Below are positions 8,637 through 18,531 of a DNA stretch of 64,000 nucleotides, in pieces; positions within the stretch are counted from its first letter, which is position 1, and each line of letters opens with the position of its first letter. This stretch comes from Xanthomonas sp. Leaf131 (GTDB taxonomy: Bacteria; Pseudomonadota; Gammaproteobacteria; Xanthomonadales; Xanthomonadaceae). Location: positions 51,215 through 115,214 of the forward strand of contig NZ_LMOG01000007.1 of the NCBI RefSeq assembly GCF_001423495.1. The letters run 5' to 3'. A program made the position numbers and the translations under genes. The notes under the pieces are model-generated. The model did no database searches. It was not told the DNA's origin and saw only the letters and a program-made list of their open reading frames with translations.

Positions 8637-9962
8637 CTATGGAAACCGGCCCCAGATCCAGACATGCCCATCGCGATCCACTGCCGCGCTGCGATCGCGC
8701 CCTGCGGCGATTGCGATGGCGTGGGGAAGTCCCGGCACTTTCAGGGGGGTGGCGGAATAGGACTCTACGCCGGCGGAATCCCTGCTCGACTGGCAACGGG
8801 ATATCCCGGCGTGGCGCGGCGCGATCAAACCGAATTGGCGAGCCCCGTTGTTTCCCGTTGCCCACACGCCGCCGTTCTTGTCGAGGAATATGGCGTGCCG
8901 CACGCCGGCACTGATGGCGACGATGCGTGGGAACCCTTCAACGCGATGTGGTTTGGCCTGGAAGGGGCTGACTCCCCCCGGAGGTGGTTCGCGGCCGGTC
9001 ACGCCGCATTCGTTATTGCCCCAGGCCCATACGTGTCCATCGCGGGAAAGAGCGAGCGCAAACCCGTTCAATATGCTGATGGATGTGATTGCTGGCAGTC
9101 CGGGAATCTTCTCCGGAGTCGGGTGTGGCGCCTCATCGACGTCGAGCGCCCCTTTCCCGTTAGGTCGACACAGGGGCGCTTTCGATCCAGGGTGATAAAT
9201 GCCTCCAGCCAAGGTGTTCGAGTTCGATAGGCTTCCCCAACCCCAGACCGTGCCGGCCTTATCCAGCGCCAAGCTGTAACGCATGCCGGTAGCCACTGCC
9301 TTGATGTTTGCCAGATCCGGAACACGACCATACGGAGAATCCGACCTGCCATCCCACAGGCCGGGCCGGCCCAGTTGACCACAATCGTCCCAGCCCTCGC
9401 TCCAGACATCGCCCTGACGATCAACGGCAAGCAAATGTTCCCTGCTCTTGGACGCGTCGACAATATTTGAACGGACATTCGAGGCCTCTCGGGTGTGAAT
9501 GTCCGGCCGGCCGCTCAGCTGACTTGCAGCACTCACAGCGGGGACGCCCCAATTGACCAGACGGCCGTCATCGGTGAGGCCGATGCCCTCTCTCAGTGAC
9601 GATGTGATGTGCCCCATTCGGGGCGCGGCAGGGTTTTCGCCACCGGCGCTTCGCCCTGGATAAATGTGTTCGGGCGCGCCAATACAATCGGCGGTGGGAA
9701 AGGCGAAGTACGACCATAGTTTCCCTTCGGTATCAATGGCAGTCAGCCTATCCAGTTGGTAAGCGATCGACACGACATGCTCAAGCCCGGGAATCTGCCA
9801 GGCTTCCGGTCGTGTACTTGGACACTCCAGGATGCTCCGCATTGCGGTGCGGGCATCTGCGGCCTTGCGTGCGCGCTGCTTGTCGACGATGACGCCAAGC
9901 ACGATGGGAATCGCGACGACCAACGCGCTGATGGCCCAGTAAGCTTTGGTATTTTGCGACAA
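8637..9962 (-). CDS. Membrane-anchored RCC1-repeat protein
   Basis: The N-terminus has a single membrane segment (about residues 8-25, ending VIVDKQRARK), so most of the 441 residues lie on one side of the membrane, probably the periplasm. The rest is built from repeats of the RCC1 beta-propeller kind: LAVDRQGDVWSEGWDDCGQLG, LALDKAGTVWGWG, LALSRDGHVWAWGNNECG, FLDKNGGVWATGNNGARQFG and AAVDRDGHVWIWG. Six to seven blades are plausible. Bacterial RCC1 propellers are usually protein-binding platforms; no enzyme motif is seen. The 285 bp downstream and 330 bp upstream hold no other gene. Confidence 0.75.
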   Translation of the reverse strand: MSQNTKAYWAISALVVAIPIVLGVIVDKQRARKAADARTAMRSILECPSTRPEAWQIPGLEHVVSIAYQLDRLTAIDTEGKLWSYFAFPTADCIGAPEHIYPGRSAGGENPAAPRMGHITSSLREGIGLTDDGRLVNWGVPAVSAASQLSGRPDIHTREASNVRSNIVDASKSREHLLAVDRQGDVWSEGWDDCGQLGRPGLWDGRSDSPYGRVPDLANIKAVATGMRYSLALDKAGTVWGWGSLSNSNTLAGGIYHPGSKAPLCRPNGKGALDVDEAPHPTPEKIPGLPAITSISILNGFALALSRDGHVWAWGNNECGVTGREPPPGGVSPFQAKPHRVEGFPRIVAISAGVRHAIFLDKNGGVWATGNNGARQFGLIAPRHAGISRCQSSRDSAGVESYSATPLKVPGLPHAIAIAAGRDRSAAVDRDGHVWIWGRFP

Positions 9963-10151
9963 GAAGGATTTCCCCCATCCAATGGCATGACCAACGAAGC
10001 CATGCCTGCATCTTCAGACCAATATACTTATGTTGCGTCAATGCTGTTGTTCCAAGAACGATAGTCGCAACTCCATCCAGCTCTCTGACAAAAACTACTG
10101 TGATGCGGGCTGGCGTCCCCAGCTCTGCAACCCATTCATCTGGTACCTGCG

Positions 10152-10171
10152 ATGACGCGTTGCAGCGTCAT
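10152..10171. promoter_or_regulatory. Inverted repeat upstream of the aldehyde dehydrogenase
   Basis: ATGACGCGTTGCAGCGTCAT is a palindrome with 7-bp arms. A related half, ATGACGCGATGCAAC, recurs near 10207, so the element is partly duplicated about 55 bp apart in the 330-bp gap before the dehydrogenase. The arrangement suggests a regulator binding cooperatively at two sites. No regulator is identified. Confidence 0.4.
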
Positions 10172-10295
10172 TTCGCGGGAAAGCTATTGTGATCAAAGGA
10201 TCTGTGATGACGCGATGCAACAGTCTTTGCACTGACATTGCGCTAGCACTTGACTGGGTATACACGTTCGCATCGGACCATCGCAGCAGGAGACC

Positions 10296-11828
<1,533 letters not shown>

Positions 11829-12038
11829 GGTGTAGCTCCGTCTGCAAGGACAGGGGCGGCAGGCATGCGATGGCCGGCAGGCAATGGTGACCAAGGCGGT
11901 CTAGCCGAACGACCGCCGGATCGTCAGAACGGCACTGCGCGCGATGACGCCCTGATTGGATAGGCGCACGCCGCGCGTATCCAAGCACCGTTCGGCTGTA
12001 GACGGATCCTATCGCTGGCGCGGCAATCAGCACCTTGA

Positions 12039-13577
12039 TCAGGTCATGCCTGCCGCAATGCGTTCTGCCAGCATCATGGTCGGAAATGCTGTAGCGACCG
12101 ATGGTACGTCGGGCCACACCGAGGCATCGACCACGCGCAATCCGGCGATGCCGCGAACACGGCCTTCGATGTCGACCACCGCACTCGCATCGCGTACTCC
12201 GCCCATCGGCACCGTTGAAGTTGGATGCTGGTAGGTGGCAAGGCCACCGGCCAATGCAGCGCTGATTGCAGCGCGGTCACTGACCGCAGCGCCGGGTACC
12301 AGCTCTGCGCCGATGAGGTCGGCAAATGGGGCATGTGCGGCGATTTGCCTGATTATCTCGACGCCATCGACAAGCCGCTCGGCGTCGGCAGACTCCTTCA
12401 GGAAGCCAAGATCGATGACCGGTGCAACCCGCGGATCGCGGCTGGCGATGGTCAGCGAACCCACCGAGCGTGGACGTACCAGCGCGGCGAACAGCAGGAA
12501 CATCGCACTGGCCGAGGATTGACCATCCTGCGGAAGCGCTGCGGTGCTGATGTTGAGATCGGTCTCATCGCCCAGCGCATGTCGCGATCGCGTCCACAGC
12601 ATGGCGCCGATGGGAGGATAGCCAAGGCCCAGCGCTTCCTTGCGGATCGACCACACGGTCGGAAACAGCGGATGGTCCTGCAAGCGGCGGCCGACCGGCA
12701 GATCGGTTACCAGCGGTATGTCAAGGCTGCGCAGCGTCTCGGCCGGGCCGATGCCCGAACGCATGAGGATCGCCGGGCTGATATAGGTACCTGCCGACAG
12801 GATGACTTCGCCGGCACGGATGTGCTCGCCATCGGCCAGTCGCACCCCGATGGCGCGAGGCCCTTCCAGCAGCACCGCATCCACCAGCGTGAGGTCGCGG
12901 ATGGTCAGATTGGGACGGGCGCGCACTGCATCGTTCAACAAGGTGATACCGGTATTGAGCCGCACGCCCATGCGCGTGTTCATCACGTAAGGGCCAGCCC
13001 CCAGTGGATCTGCGGTATTGAAGCCAGCCGTGCGCTGGTAACCGGCGGCAAGTGACGCTGAAAGAAAGGCCTGATGCTGGTCGGAGATTTCTTCCTCGCC
13101 AAGCTGGTGGATCGGAAACGGACCGTGACCGCCCGAACCGCCGGTACCGGAGGTTTTCTCAAGCGAATGGTAGAACGCTTGACTCTGGCGCCAGCTCAGC
13201 TCAGCCAGGTCATGGTTCGCGCTCCAGCGCGCGTGATCGAATGCCGGCGCACGCATGGCGACGGCGCCATTGATCGCCGAGGTGCCGCCGAGCACCTTGC
13301 CGCGATTGAGCGGAATCTTTCTGCCCAGTACGCCTGGCTCGCTTTCGAAATTCCAGTCGTGTTCCGGATCGCCCCCAACCAGATCTTGCCGCCTCAACAC
13401 ATCCGGGTAGCCGTCGGGTGGATAGGCCTTGCCGGCTTCGATCAGCAGTACGCGACGTGATGGATCGGCGCTCAAGCGGTTGGCAAGTACTGCCCCGGCA
13501 GAGCCTGCCCCGACGATGATGAGATCGAAGTCGCTCTGGCCTGCCGAGGATATGGAGTGATGTGTTGCTTCGGTCAT
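12039..13577 (-). CDS. GMC-family FAD oxidoreductase
   Basis: The FAD-binding dinucleotide fold is seen at the N-terminus (FDLIIVGAGSAGAVLANRL), followed by GKVLGGTSAINGAVAMR, the GMC signature. The C-terminal GMC domain has ATYQHPTSTVPMGG with the expected catalytic His. The second conserved position, usually Asn or His in an N-x-P-T-x-M context, reads TAFPTMMLAE, so alanine seems to replace it. The family oxidises alcohols such as choline, glucose or aryl alcohols; this substrate is unknown. It is the last gene of a minus-strand operon behind the SnoaL-like and SDR genes. The start at 13577 (MTEATHHS) is preferred to an upstream TTG. Confidence 0.88.
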   Translation of the reverse strand: MTEATHHSISSAGQSDFDLIIVGAGSAGAVLANRLSADPSRRVLLIEAGKAYPPDGYPDVLRRQDLVGGDPEHDWNFESEPGVLGRKIPLNRGKVLGGTSAINGAVAMRAPAFDHARWSANHDLAELSWRQSQAFYHSLEKTSGTGGSGGHGPFPIHQLGEEEISDQHQAFLSASLAAGYQRTAGFNTADPLGAGPYVMNTRMGVRLNTGITLLNDAVRARPNLTIRDLTLVDAVLLEGPRAIGVRLADGEHIRAGEVILSAGTYISPAILMRSGIGPAETLRSLDIPLVTDLPVGRRLQDHPLFPTVWSIRKEALGLGYPPIGAMLWTRSRHALGDETDLNISTAALPQDGQSSASAMFLLFAALVRPRSVGSLTIASRDPRVAPVIDLGFLKESADAERLVDGVEIIRQIAAHAPFADLIGAELVPGAAVSDRAAISAALAGGLATYQHPTSTVPMGGVRDASAVVDIEGRVRGIAGLRVVDASVWPDVPSVATAFPTMMLAERIAAGMT

Positions 13578-13839
13578 GTTGGTGGCTCTGAACGTGCCAA
13601 TGGAGAACAATTTGGAGCAGTGGCTTGAGCAGCGTCATCGCGGCCTGATGGCTTCAGATCAGCGAGACGCGGGCTGCTTCACTGCCGTGCGTGGGTATGT
13701 CGCTTGTCGATCAGTGCCGAGGTGGTGCGCAAGCATGCAACGCTGGCCGACGTGTCTGCTGTGGGTGATTCGTTCTTCGCGTCGCGTTTCGCGCCGTCCG
13801 GGCGAAATGCAACAGGAGCCTGGTGGCTTCCATGCCAAC

Positions 13840-14601
13840 TCACCAGACCGCCATTCCGCCATCGACCTTGATATCGATGCCGGTCACGAATGCGCTTTCG
13901 TTTGAGGCCAGGAACAAGGCAACGTTCGCCACTTCCTCGGGCTTGCCGAGCCGGCCGAGCAGGGTCTTGCCCAACATGTAGTCGGCCCATTCCTTGTCCT
14001 GCAACTGCTCATGCGTCTGGCTGGTTTCGATCACGCCCGGCGAGATGGAATTGACGCGCATGCCGTACTGACGCCCCTCCATCGCCAACTGCCTGGTCAT
14101 GCCGACGATGCCCATCTTGGCCGTGGCATGCGCCAGGCCACCCAGCGTGCGGAACACCCGCCAACCGGTCAGCGATGCGGTATTGACGATCGTGCCGCCA
14201 CTCTCCTTCAGATGCGGCCAGGCGCACTGGGTCATGAAGAACACCAGATCCACCTCGTTACGTGTGTTCAGGCGCCACTCGTCCTCGGTGATGTCCTCGA
14301 TCCAGTTGAAGTGCGCCATCGCTGCATTGTTGAACAGCACATCGATGCGCCCGTACTCGGCAATCGCAAAGGCCACGAGCCGCCGACAATCGGCCATGGC
14401 ACCCAGGTCAACCGGATGCAGCGACACCATCTGCCCACCCGCGGCGCGCACCAGATCGACGGTCTCCTGCGCACTGTCTGCCTCGGTGCCGCAGCCGACC
14501 ACCAGCGCACCCTCACGCGCAAACCGCAGGGCCGCCGCGCGCCCGATGCTGCCGCTGGTGCCGGTAATCAGGCACACCTTGTCCTGTAGTTGCTTCGACA
14601 C
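13840..14601 (-). CDS. SDR-family oxidoreductase with His in place of catalytic Tyr
   Basis: The Rossmann motif TGTSGSIGRAAALRF and the NNAAMAH segment mark a classical short-chain dehydrogenase of 253 residues. The C-terminal part has RVNSISPGVIETSQT and GIDIKVDGGMAVW. The usual YxxxK is HATAK (H158, K162), so the catalytic tyrosine is replaced by histidine. I recall related SDRs with AHAAAK at this place, so this may be a subfamily trait. It lies 21 bp downstream of the SnoaL-like gene and 262 bp upstream of the GMC oxidoreductase, all on one strand. The substrate is unknown. Confidence 0.88.
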   Translation of the reverse strand: MSKQLQDKVCLITGTSGSIGRAAALRFAREGALVVGCGTEADSAQETVDLVRAAGGQMVSLHPVDLGAMADCRRLVAFAIAEYGRIDVLFNNAAMAHFNWIEDITEDEWRLNTRNEVDLVFFMTQCAWPHLKESGGTIVNTASLTGWRVFRTLGGLAHATAKMGIVGMTRQLAMEGRQYGMRVNSISPGVIETSQTHEQLQDKEWADYMLGKTLLGRLGKPEEVANVALFLASNESAFVTGIDIKVDGGMAVW

Positions 14602-14622
14602 TGCAATAGCCTCCTGGTTGGC

Positions 14623-15039
14623 TTAGAACTGGGCACCGCTCATGGCCGCCATGAACGCCTGCGGATTCCAGTACTCGCGGTACCGCACCATCAGGCCATC
14701 CCTGAATGTGGCAAAGGTGGCGTAGCTCATCTCGTAAGGATTGCCGTTGGACAGGACGCGGCCGGACGCACTCCACTCGGCGATCGCCACGTTGGGATCG
14801 TCGGTCGCATAGATCCGCATGGTCGGCAGTTCGCGCACGTCGATGGCGTCCGGATAATTGCGCAGATAGTCATAGAGTGCGGTGCGGCCTTCGATGCGTC
14901 GCGGCGAACCTTCCGGTGCGAAGGGGAACTCGGCGACGACATCGTCGGCACATAGATCCGCCCAGCCTTTCATGTCCTTTGCCAGGAAGGTGTCCAGGCT
15001 GCGGCGCAACAGATCAACTGCGGTCAAGGTGTTGCTCAT
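14623..15039 (-). CDS. SnoaL/NTF2-like protein
   Basis: This 138-residue protein has the cone-shaped NTF2-like pattern: a helical start (LLRRSLDTFLAKDMKGWADLC), the strand motif ADDVVAEFPFAPEGSPRRI, and a closing FRDGLMVRYREYWNPQAF. The fold is used by small isomerases, hydratases and polyketide cyclases, or as a non-catalytic ligand binder. It heads the operon with the SDR and GMC genes and faces the LysR regulator, so it probably takes part in the same small-molecule conversion. No specific substrate can be assigned. Confidence 0.85.
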   Translation of the reverse strand: MSNTLTAVDLLRRSLDTFLAKDMKGWADLCADDVVAEFPFAPEGSPRRIEGRTALYDYLRNYPDAIDVRELPTMRIYATDDPNVAIAEWSASGRVLSNGNPYEMSYATFATFRDGLMVRYREYWNPQAFMAAMSGAQF

Positions 15040-15101
15040 TGGTTGAAATCCTCGGGGTGGAGTGGTCGATCACCGGGCGCTGCAGCTCGTCCCATGGCAC
15101 G

Positions 15102-15121
15102 GCTATTCAATGTGAAATAGC
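15102..15121. promoter_or_regulatory. Candidate operator in the LysR/SnoaL divergent region
   Basis: GCTATTCAATGTGAAATAGC is a perfect 6-bp inverted repeat with an 8-base centre, 63 bp upstream of the SnoaL-like start. Its place between a LysR gene and its divergent neighbour fits an activator or operator site. Confidence 0.4.
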
Positions 15122-15284
15122 GAAACGATAGCCTCGCTGCGTGCAACCGTAGTGGAAACAGCGCCGCTATTGCTCACCGCGTTGAGCAGGTAGAAAAACG
15201 CCCATGCCATGCACGTTTCTGAGCGGTCTGGAAAGTGTGGCGAAGATTACAGAATTTCACGGACAGGAGTAGCCTGTTATTTCA

Positions 15285-15297
15285 GATGGTATCCATC
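15285..15297. promoter_or_regulatory. Second candidate operator near the LysR start
   Basis: GATGGTATCCATC is a perfect palindrome (arms GATGG and CCATC) 28 bp upstream of the LysR start codon. Such a position would suit autoregulation. It is short, so chance is not excluded. Confidence 0.35.
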
Positions 15298-15325
15298 GGA
15301 TTAACTGATACACCACGGAGGACGT

Positions 15326-16249
15326 ATGCTGGATGGTTTGTCGCTGGATCAATTGCGAATATTTGTCGCTGCAGCCGAAGAAGGAAGTTTCTCGGCCGCG
15401 GCGCGTTACCTGAAACGCACGCAATCGTCGGTCAGCGATGCCATTGCCAACCTGGAAGCGCAGTTGGCGGTCGCGCTGTTCGACCGCAGCGAGCGATATC
15501 CGCGACTGACGCCGGCTGGAATGGTGCTGCTGACCGATGCGCTGTCGGTCGTTTCCGGGGTCGATTTCATGAAGGCGCGCGCCAAGGGAATTGCAGGCGG
15601 GCTGGAAGCCGAATTGTCGGCAGTGATCGATGTGTTCTTTCCCATCGGCGCCGTGTCAGATGTCGCGCATGCGTTCCACGCACAGTTCTCATGCACGCCA
15701 TTGCGGCTGTACGTGGAAGCGCTGGGTGGCGCGATGCAGCCGGTGCTGGATGGCCGCGCGAGCTTCGGTCTGGTGGTCTCCTCGCAGAGACTCCCCACCG
15801 GCCTGGTGGCCGAGCGCCTGGGCGGCATCGATTTCGTTACGGTGGCGGCCGCCAGCCACCCACTCGCCACACAGCCCAGCAGGCTGACTGCCGAAGCGCT
15901 CGCCCACCACGTGCAGTTGGTCCTCACTGATGGCTCGCAACTGTCGGCACAACGGCCGTCCGCCAGCTCGCCGCTGACCTGGCACCTGGCAGACCTGTCC
16001 ACCAAGCACGCGCTGCTGGTCAGCGGACTGGGGTGGGGAGAGATGCCGCTGCATACGGTGGACAAAGACCTCGCCGAGGGGCGCCTGGTCGAACTTGCGG
16101 TGCAGGGCCTGCCGCTTGGTGGAGCGCAGTTGCCAATGTGGGCGATCTACCGCAGTGCCGCGCCCCCCGGGCCTGCGGGCCGCTGGATGATCGATCGGCT
16201 CAAGCAGTGCGCAAACACGCGCCGCACAGACGTGTTGACAGCCCGATAA
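15326..16249 (+). CDS. LysR-family transcriptional regulator
   Basis: The N-terminal winged helix reads MLDGLSLDQLRIFVAAAEEG, then SFSAAARYLKRTQSSVSDAI, then LEAQLAVALFDRSERYPRLT, the standard LysR DNA-binding region. The remaining 220 residues form the periplasmic-binding-like effector domain. The total of 307 is normal. A GGAGG lies 5 bases ahead of the ATG. It is divergent from the SnoaL-SDR-GMC operon, with two palindromes in the shared 286-bp region, and is probably its regulator. The ligand is unknown. Confidence 0.92.
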   Translation: MLDGLSLDQLRIFVAAAEEGSFSAAARYLKRTQSSVSDAIANLEAQLAVALFDRSERYPRLTPAGMVLLTDALSVVSGVDFMKARAKGIAGGLEAELSAVIDVFFPIGAVSDVAHAFHAQFSCTPLRLYVEALGGAMQPVLDGRASFGLVVSSQRLPTGLVAERLGGIDFVTVAAASHPLATQPSRLTAEALAHHVQLVLTDGSQLSAQRPSASSPLTWHLADLSTKHALLVSGLGWGEMPLHTVDKDLAEGRLVELAVQGLPLGGAQLPMWAIYRSAAPPGPAGRWMIDRLKQCANTRRTDVLTAR

Positions 16250-16255
16250 GTGTGC

Positions 16256-16271
16256 TGTAATGTTGGTTACA
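16256..16271. promoter_or_regulatory. Candidate Rrf2 operator
   Basis: TGTAA-TGTTGG-TTACA is an inverted repeat starting 37 bp before the Rrf2 start codon. It could be the autoregulatory site of the encoded repressor. The arms are only 5 bp, so support is modest. Confidence 0.35.
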
Positions 16272-16292
16272 CACATTCACAAGTAGGCCGAC

Positions 16293-16739
16293 ATGCCCAC
16301 CAGCACCCGCTTCGTCGTTGCGGTCCACATCCTGACGGCACTGGCCGTCAGCGATGGCAAACCGCTGCGCTCCGAAGATTTGGCCTACTCGGCCAATACC
16401 GGGCCGGTTGTGGTACGCGCGTTGTTGTCGCGTCTGGCCGAGGCCGGCCTGACCCGCTCGCAGCTCGGGGCGGGCGGCGGCGCCCTGCTTGCCCGGCAGG
16501 CGAAGACGATACGGCTGCTGGACGTCTATCAGGCCGTCGAGGATACCGAGTTGTTCCCTACGCATCGAACGCCACCCTGCGAGAACTGCGCAGTCGGCGG
16601 AAATATTCTCGAAGCGCTTGGCCCGCCGCTGGCGCGGGCACGCAAAGCACTTGAAGCGGAGCTGGCAAAAACCAGTATTGCGTCGGTCGCAGCAGAGGTG
16701 GCGCGGCTTGGAAAGTTTTCGATCCCGCTGGTGTGGTGA
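16293..16739 (+). CDS. Rrf2-family transcriptional regulator
   Basis: The 148-residue product has the Rrf2 winged helix: FVVAVHILTALAVSDGKPLR, SANTGPVVVRALLSRLAEAGL, then GAGGGALLARQAKTIRLLDVYQ, the wing. Only CENC is seen where cluster-binding Rrf2 proteins have three cysteines, so it is more like the YwnA/NsrR-lacking group that senses redox or small molecules directly. The next gene (16883) encodes an NADP-oxidoreductase-like protein and is a likely target. An AT-rich stretch at 16740-16790 containing GACAC...GTGTC may be that gene's promoter. Confidence 0.85.
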   Translation: MPTSTRFVVAVHILTALAVSDGKPLRSEDLAYSANTGPVVVRALLSRLAEAGLTRSQLGAGGGALLARQAKTIRLLDVYQAVEDTELFPTHRTPPCENCAVGGNILEALGPPLARARKALEAELAKTSIASVAAEVARLGKFSIPLVW

Positions 16740-16882
16740 AGTTTTCGCAATAAATGTAATAGAGTAAGTGACACAAATTTATTAATGAAGTGTCTGTGCG
16801 TTCGATGCCTCAACACCCGATCGGCCCATGTGGCGCCGGCGGCCCTTTGCTTTCAACCCCAACGTCTTATCAGGAGAACATC

Positions 16883-17527
16883 ATGAGTATCGGTATCATC
16901 GGTTCCGGCGCCCTCGGCTCCAACATTGCACGTGCGCTCGCCAAGCACGGGATTTCGGCCACCATTTCCAATCGCCGCGGCCCCGACTCGCTGGCAGCGC
17001 TGGTGCAGGAGCTGGGCCCGTCGATCACGGCGGGTACCACGGCGGAAGCGGCGAGTGCCGATATCGTCTTTGCGGCGATCCGCTGGAGCGATATCGAGAG
17101 CGTTCTGGGCAGCTTGCCGGCGTGGAACGGCCGCATCGTGGTCGACGGCACCAACCCGGTCGAATTCCTGGACCCGAATTCGGAAGATGCGAAGGACCCC
17201 AGCAATCCGCTTGCCGCCTACGGCATCAAGGCGGTCGATCTGGGTGACAGACATTCCAGCGAAGTGTTGAGCCAGTTCGTTCCGGGTGCGCGCGTGGTCA
17301 AGGCATTCAACCACCTCGACGTCAACGTGCTGCCAGAGCCAGAGGTTGCCGGCGGCAAGCGTGTGCTGTTCTATTCGGGCGATGACGCAGATGCCAAGGC
17401 CGAGGTTCGCAAGATCATCGAGGCTGTCGGCTTCTTCGCGGCGGATCTGGGCTCGCTGGAGGTTGGCGGCCGGCTTGCCTCGTTGCCGTTCGGTGCCTTG
17501 TCCACGCACAATTTCGTCAAGATCTAA
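16883..17527 (+). CDS. NAD(P)-binding F420/NADP-oxidoreductase-like protein
   Basis: The start at 16883 is fixed by AGGAGA and by MSIGIIGSGALGSNIARAL, the Rossmann motif. The protein (214 residues) continues with ADIVFAAIRWSDIESVLGSL, VDGTNPVEFLDP and VVKAFNHLDV, a pattern of the NADPH-dependent F420 reductase-like family in bacteria lacking F420. These often act as quinone or general NADP reductases; the substrate is not known. It follows the Rrf2 regulator on the same strand, which suggests redox-responsive control. Confidence 0.85.
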   Translation: MSIGIIGSGALGSNIARALAKHGISATISNRRGPDSLAALVQELGPSITAGTTAEAASADIVFAAIRWSDIESVLGSLPAWNGRIVVDGTNPVEFLDPNSEDAKDPSNPLAAYGIKAVDLGDRHSSEVLSQFVPGARVVKAFNHLDVNVLPEPEVAGGKRVLFYSGDDADAKAEVRKIIEAVGFFAADLGSLEVGGRLASLPFGALSTHNFVKI

Positions 17528-17546
17528 GTCCGCAACCTCTGATGGG

Positions 17547-17568
17547 GCGGCGCTTCATGCAGCGCCGC
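17547..17568 (+). terminator. Hairpin after the NADP-oxidoreductase-like gene
   Basis: Arms GCGGCGCT and AGCGCCGC enclose six bases, 20 bp beyond the stop. No T-run follows. It is a plausible transcript end before the DUF779 gene. Confidence 0.4.
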
Positions 17569-17745
17569 ATCGGACAGCAGACAGGTCCCCGCCACGACAG
17601 TTGTCCAATCGGCGTAGCCGCGTAAGTCGTGCTGCGCCTCGCAGCACGGCCGCGTGGCACTCCCCCGGAGAACATATGCGCGCAGCAACGTGAGAGGCGT
17701 ATCGTGCCTGACAGGGCGGCCTGATGCGGCTGCAGGAGGCGGACG

Positions 17746-18150
17746 ATGCACCACACCACGCAATCCACCACGCAGTCGGAAATTCCGCTGCAGGTCATGG
17801 CCACCTTGGCGGCCTTGCAGTTGATCGATACGCTGCGCGCGCGGCATGGCGAGTTGCTGTTCCATCAATCCGGCGGCTGCTGCGATGGCTCCTCGCCGAT
17901 GTGTTTCCCGGTAGGCGACTTCATCGTCGGCGATCGCGACGTGCTGCTGGGCGAGATCGGCGGTGCGCCGTTCTACATCAGCGCCTCGCAGTTCGACTAC
18001 TGGAAGCACACCCAATTGATCATCGATGTGGTGCCGGGGCGCGGTGGCATGTTTTCGCTGGAAAACGGCGAGGGCGTGCGCTTTCTGGTGCGCTCGCGCT
18101 TGTTTGCCGACGAGGAATTCGCCCGACTGCAAGAGGCAGGTCGGGCATAG
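17746..18150 (+). CDS. DUF779 protein, usual partner of acetaldehyde dehydrogenase
   Basis: The 134-residue product shows the DUF779 signatures LLFHQSGGCCDGSSPMCFP and VDVVPGRGGMFSLENGEGVR-like text (here IIDVVPGRGGMFSLE). The paired cysteines and conserved Asp suggest metal or redox chemistry, but no activity is established to my knowledge. A strong AGGAGG precedes the ATG. DUF779 genes normally sit beside an ExaC/AldB aldehyde dehydrogenase; here that enzyme is at 10296 on the same strand, with a six-gene redox block between. Confidence 0.85.
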   Translation: MHHTTQSTTQSEIPLQVMATLAALQLIDTLRARHGELLFHQSGGCCDGSSPMCFPVGDFIVGDRDVLLGEIGGAPFYISASQFDYWKHTQLIIDVVPGRGGMFSLENGEGVRFLVRSRLFADEEFARLQEAGRA

Positions 18151-18201
18151 TTTGGCTCGGCGCGTCTTGCATTGCCGGCGCGTAGTTTCGGCAACTTTTC
18201 T

Positions 18202-18381
18202 TCAGCGGTCTGTGACGGCCGACGGCGCAGTGCCCGGCTTCTTGGCCGGCGTGTCGCCATCGGCCGGAATCAGCTGGTCGGGCGCATCGCCTGCGCCGCG
18301 ATCTTCATAGTGTTCGGCATCGCGCTTGCCGTGCTGTTCGCCCGGTTGGGTCGGTTGGTCGCGCAGTGGGTCACGGGACAT
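18202..18381 (-). CDS. Small hydrophilic protein (59 aa) beside ku
   Basis: On the minus strand a strong AGGAG lies six bases ahead of an ATG at 18381. The product is 59 residues, very rich in Asp, Pro and Gln (MSRDPLRDQPTQPGEQHGKR, then DAEHYEDRGAGDAPDQLIP), and probably disordered. It lies in the region upstream of ku, on the opposite strand. No family is recognised; the ribosome site is the main support. Confidence 0.55.
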   Translation of the reverse strand: MSRDPLRDQPTQPGEQHGKRDAEHYEDRGAGDAPDQLIPADGDTPAKKPGTAPSAVTDR

Positions 18382-18531
18382 GACGTGCTCCTGAGATTCG
18401 AGATGGGTACGCAGTTCACCGCGCGCGGGGTGAAGAGCATGCAGTCGCGCCATGCGGATGGCTCACGCATGGATCACGGCGCCAGCGTTACAGCTATGTG
18501 CTACCCCAACAGCACCCGGAGTCACACGCCG

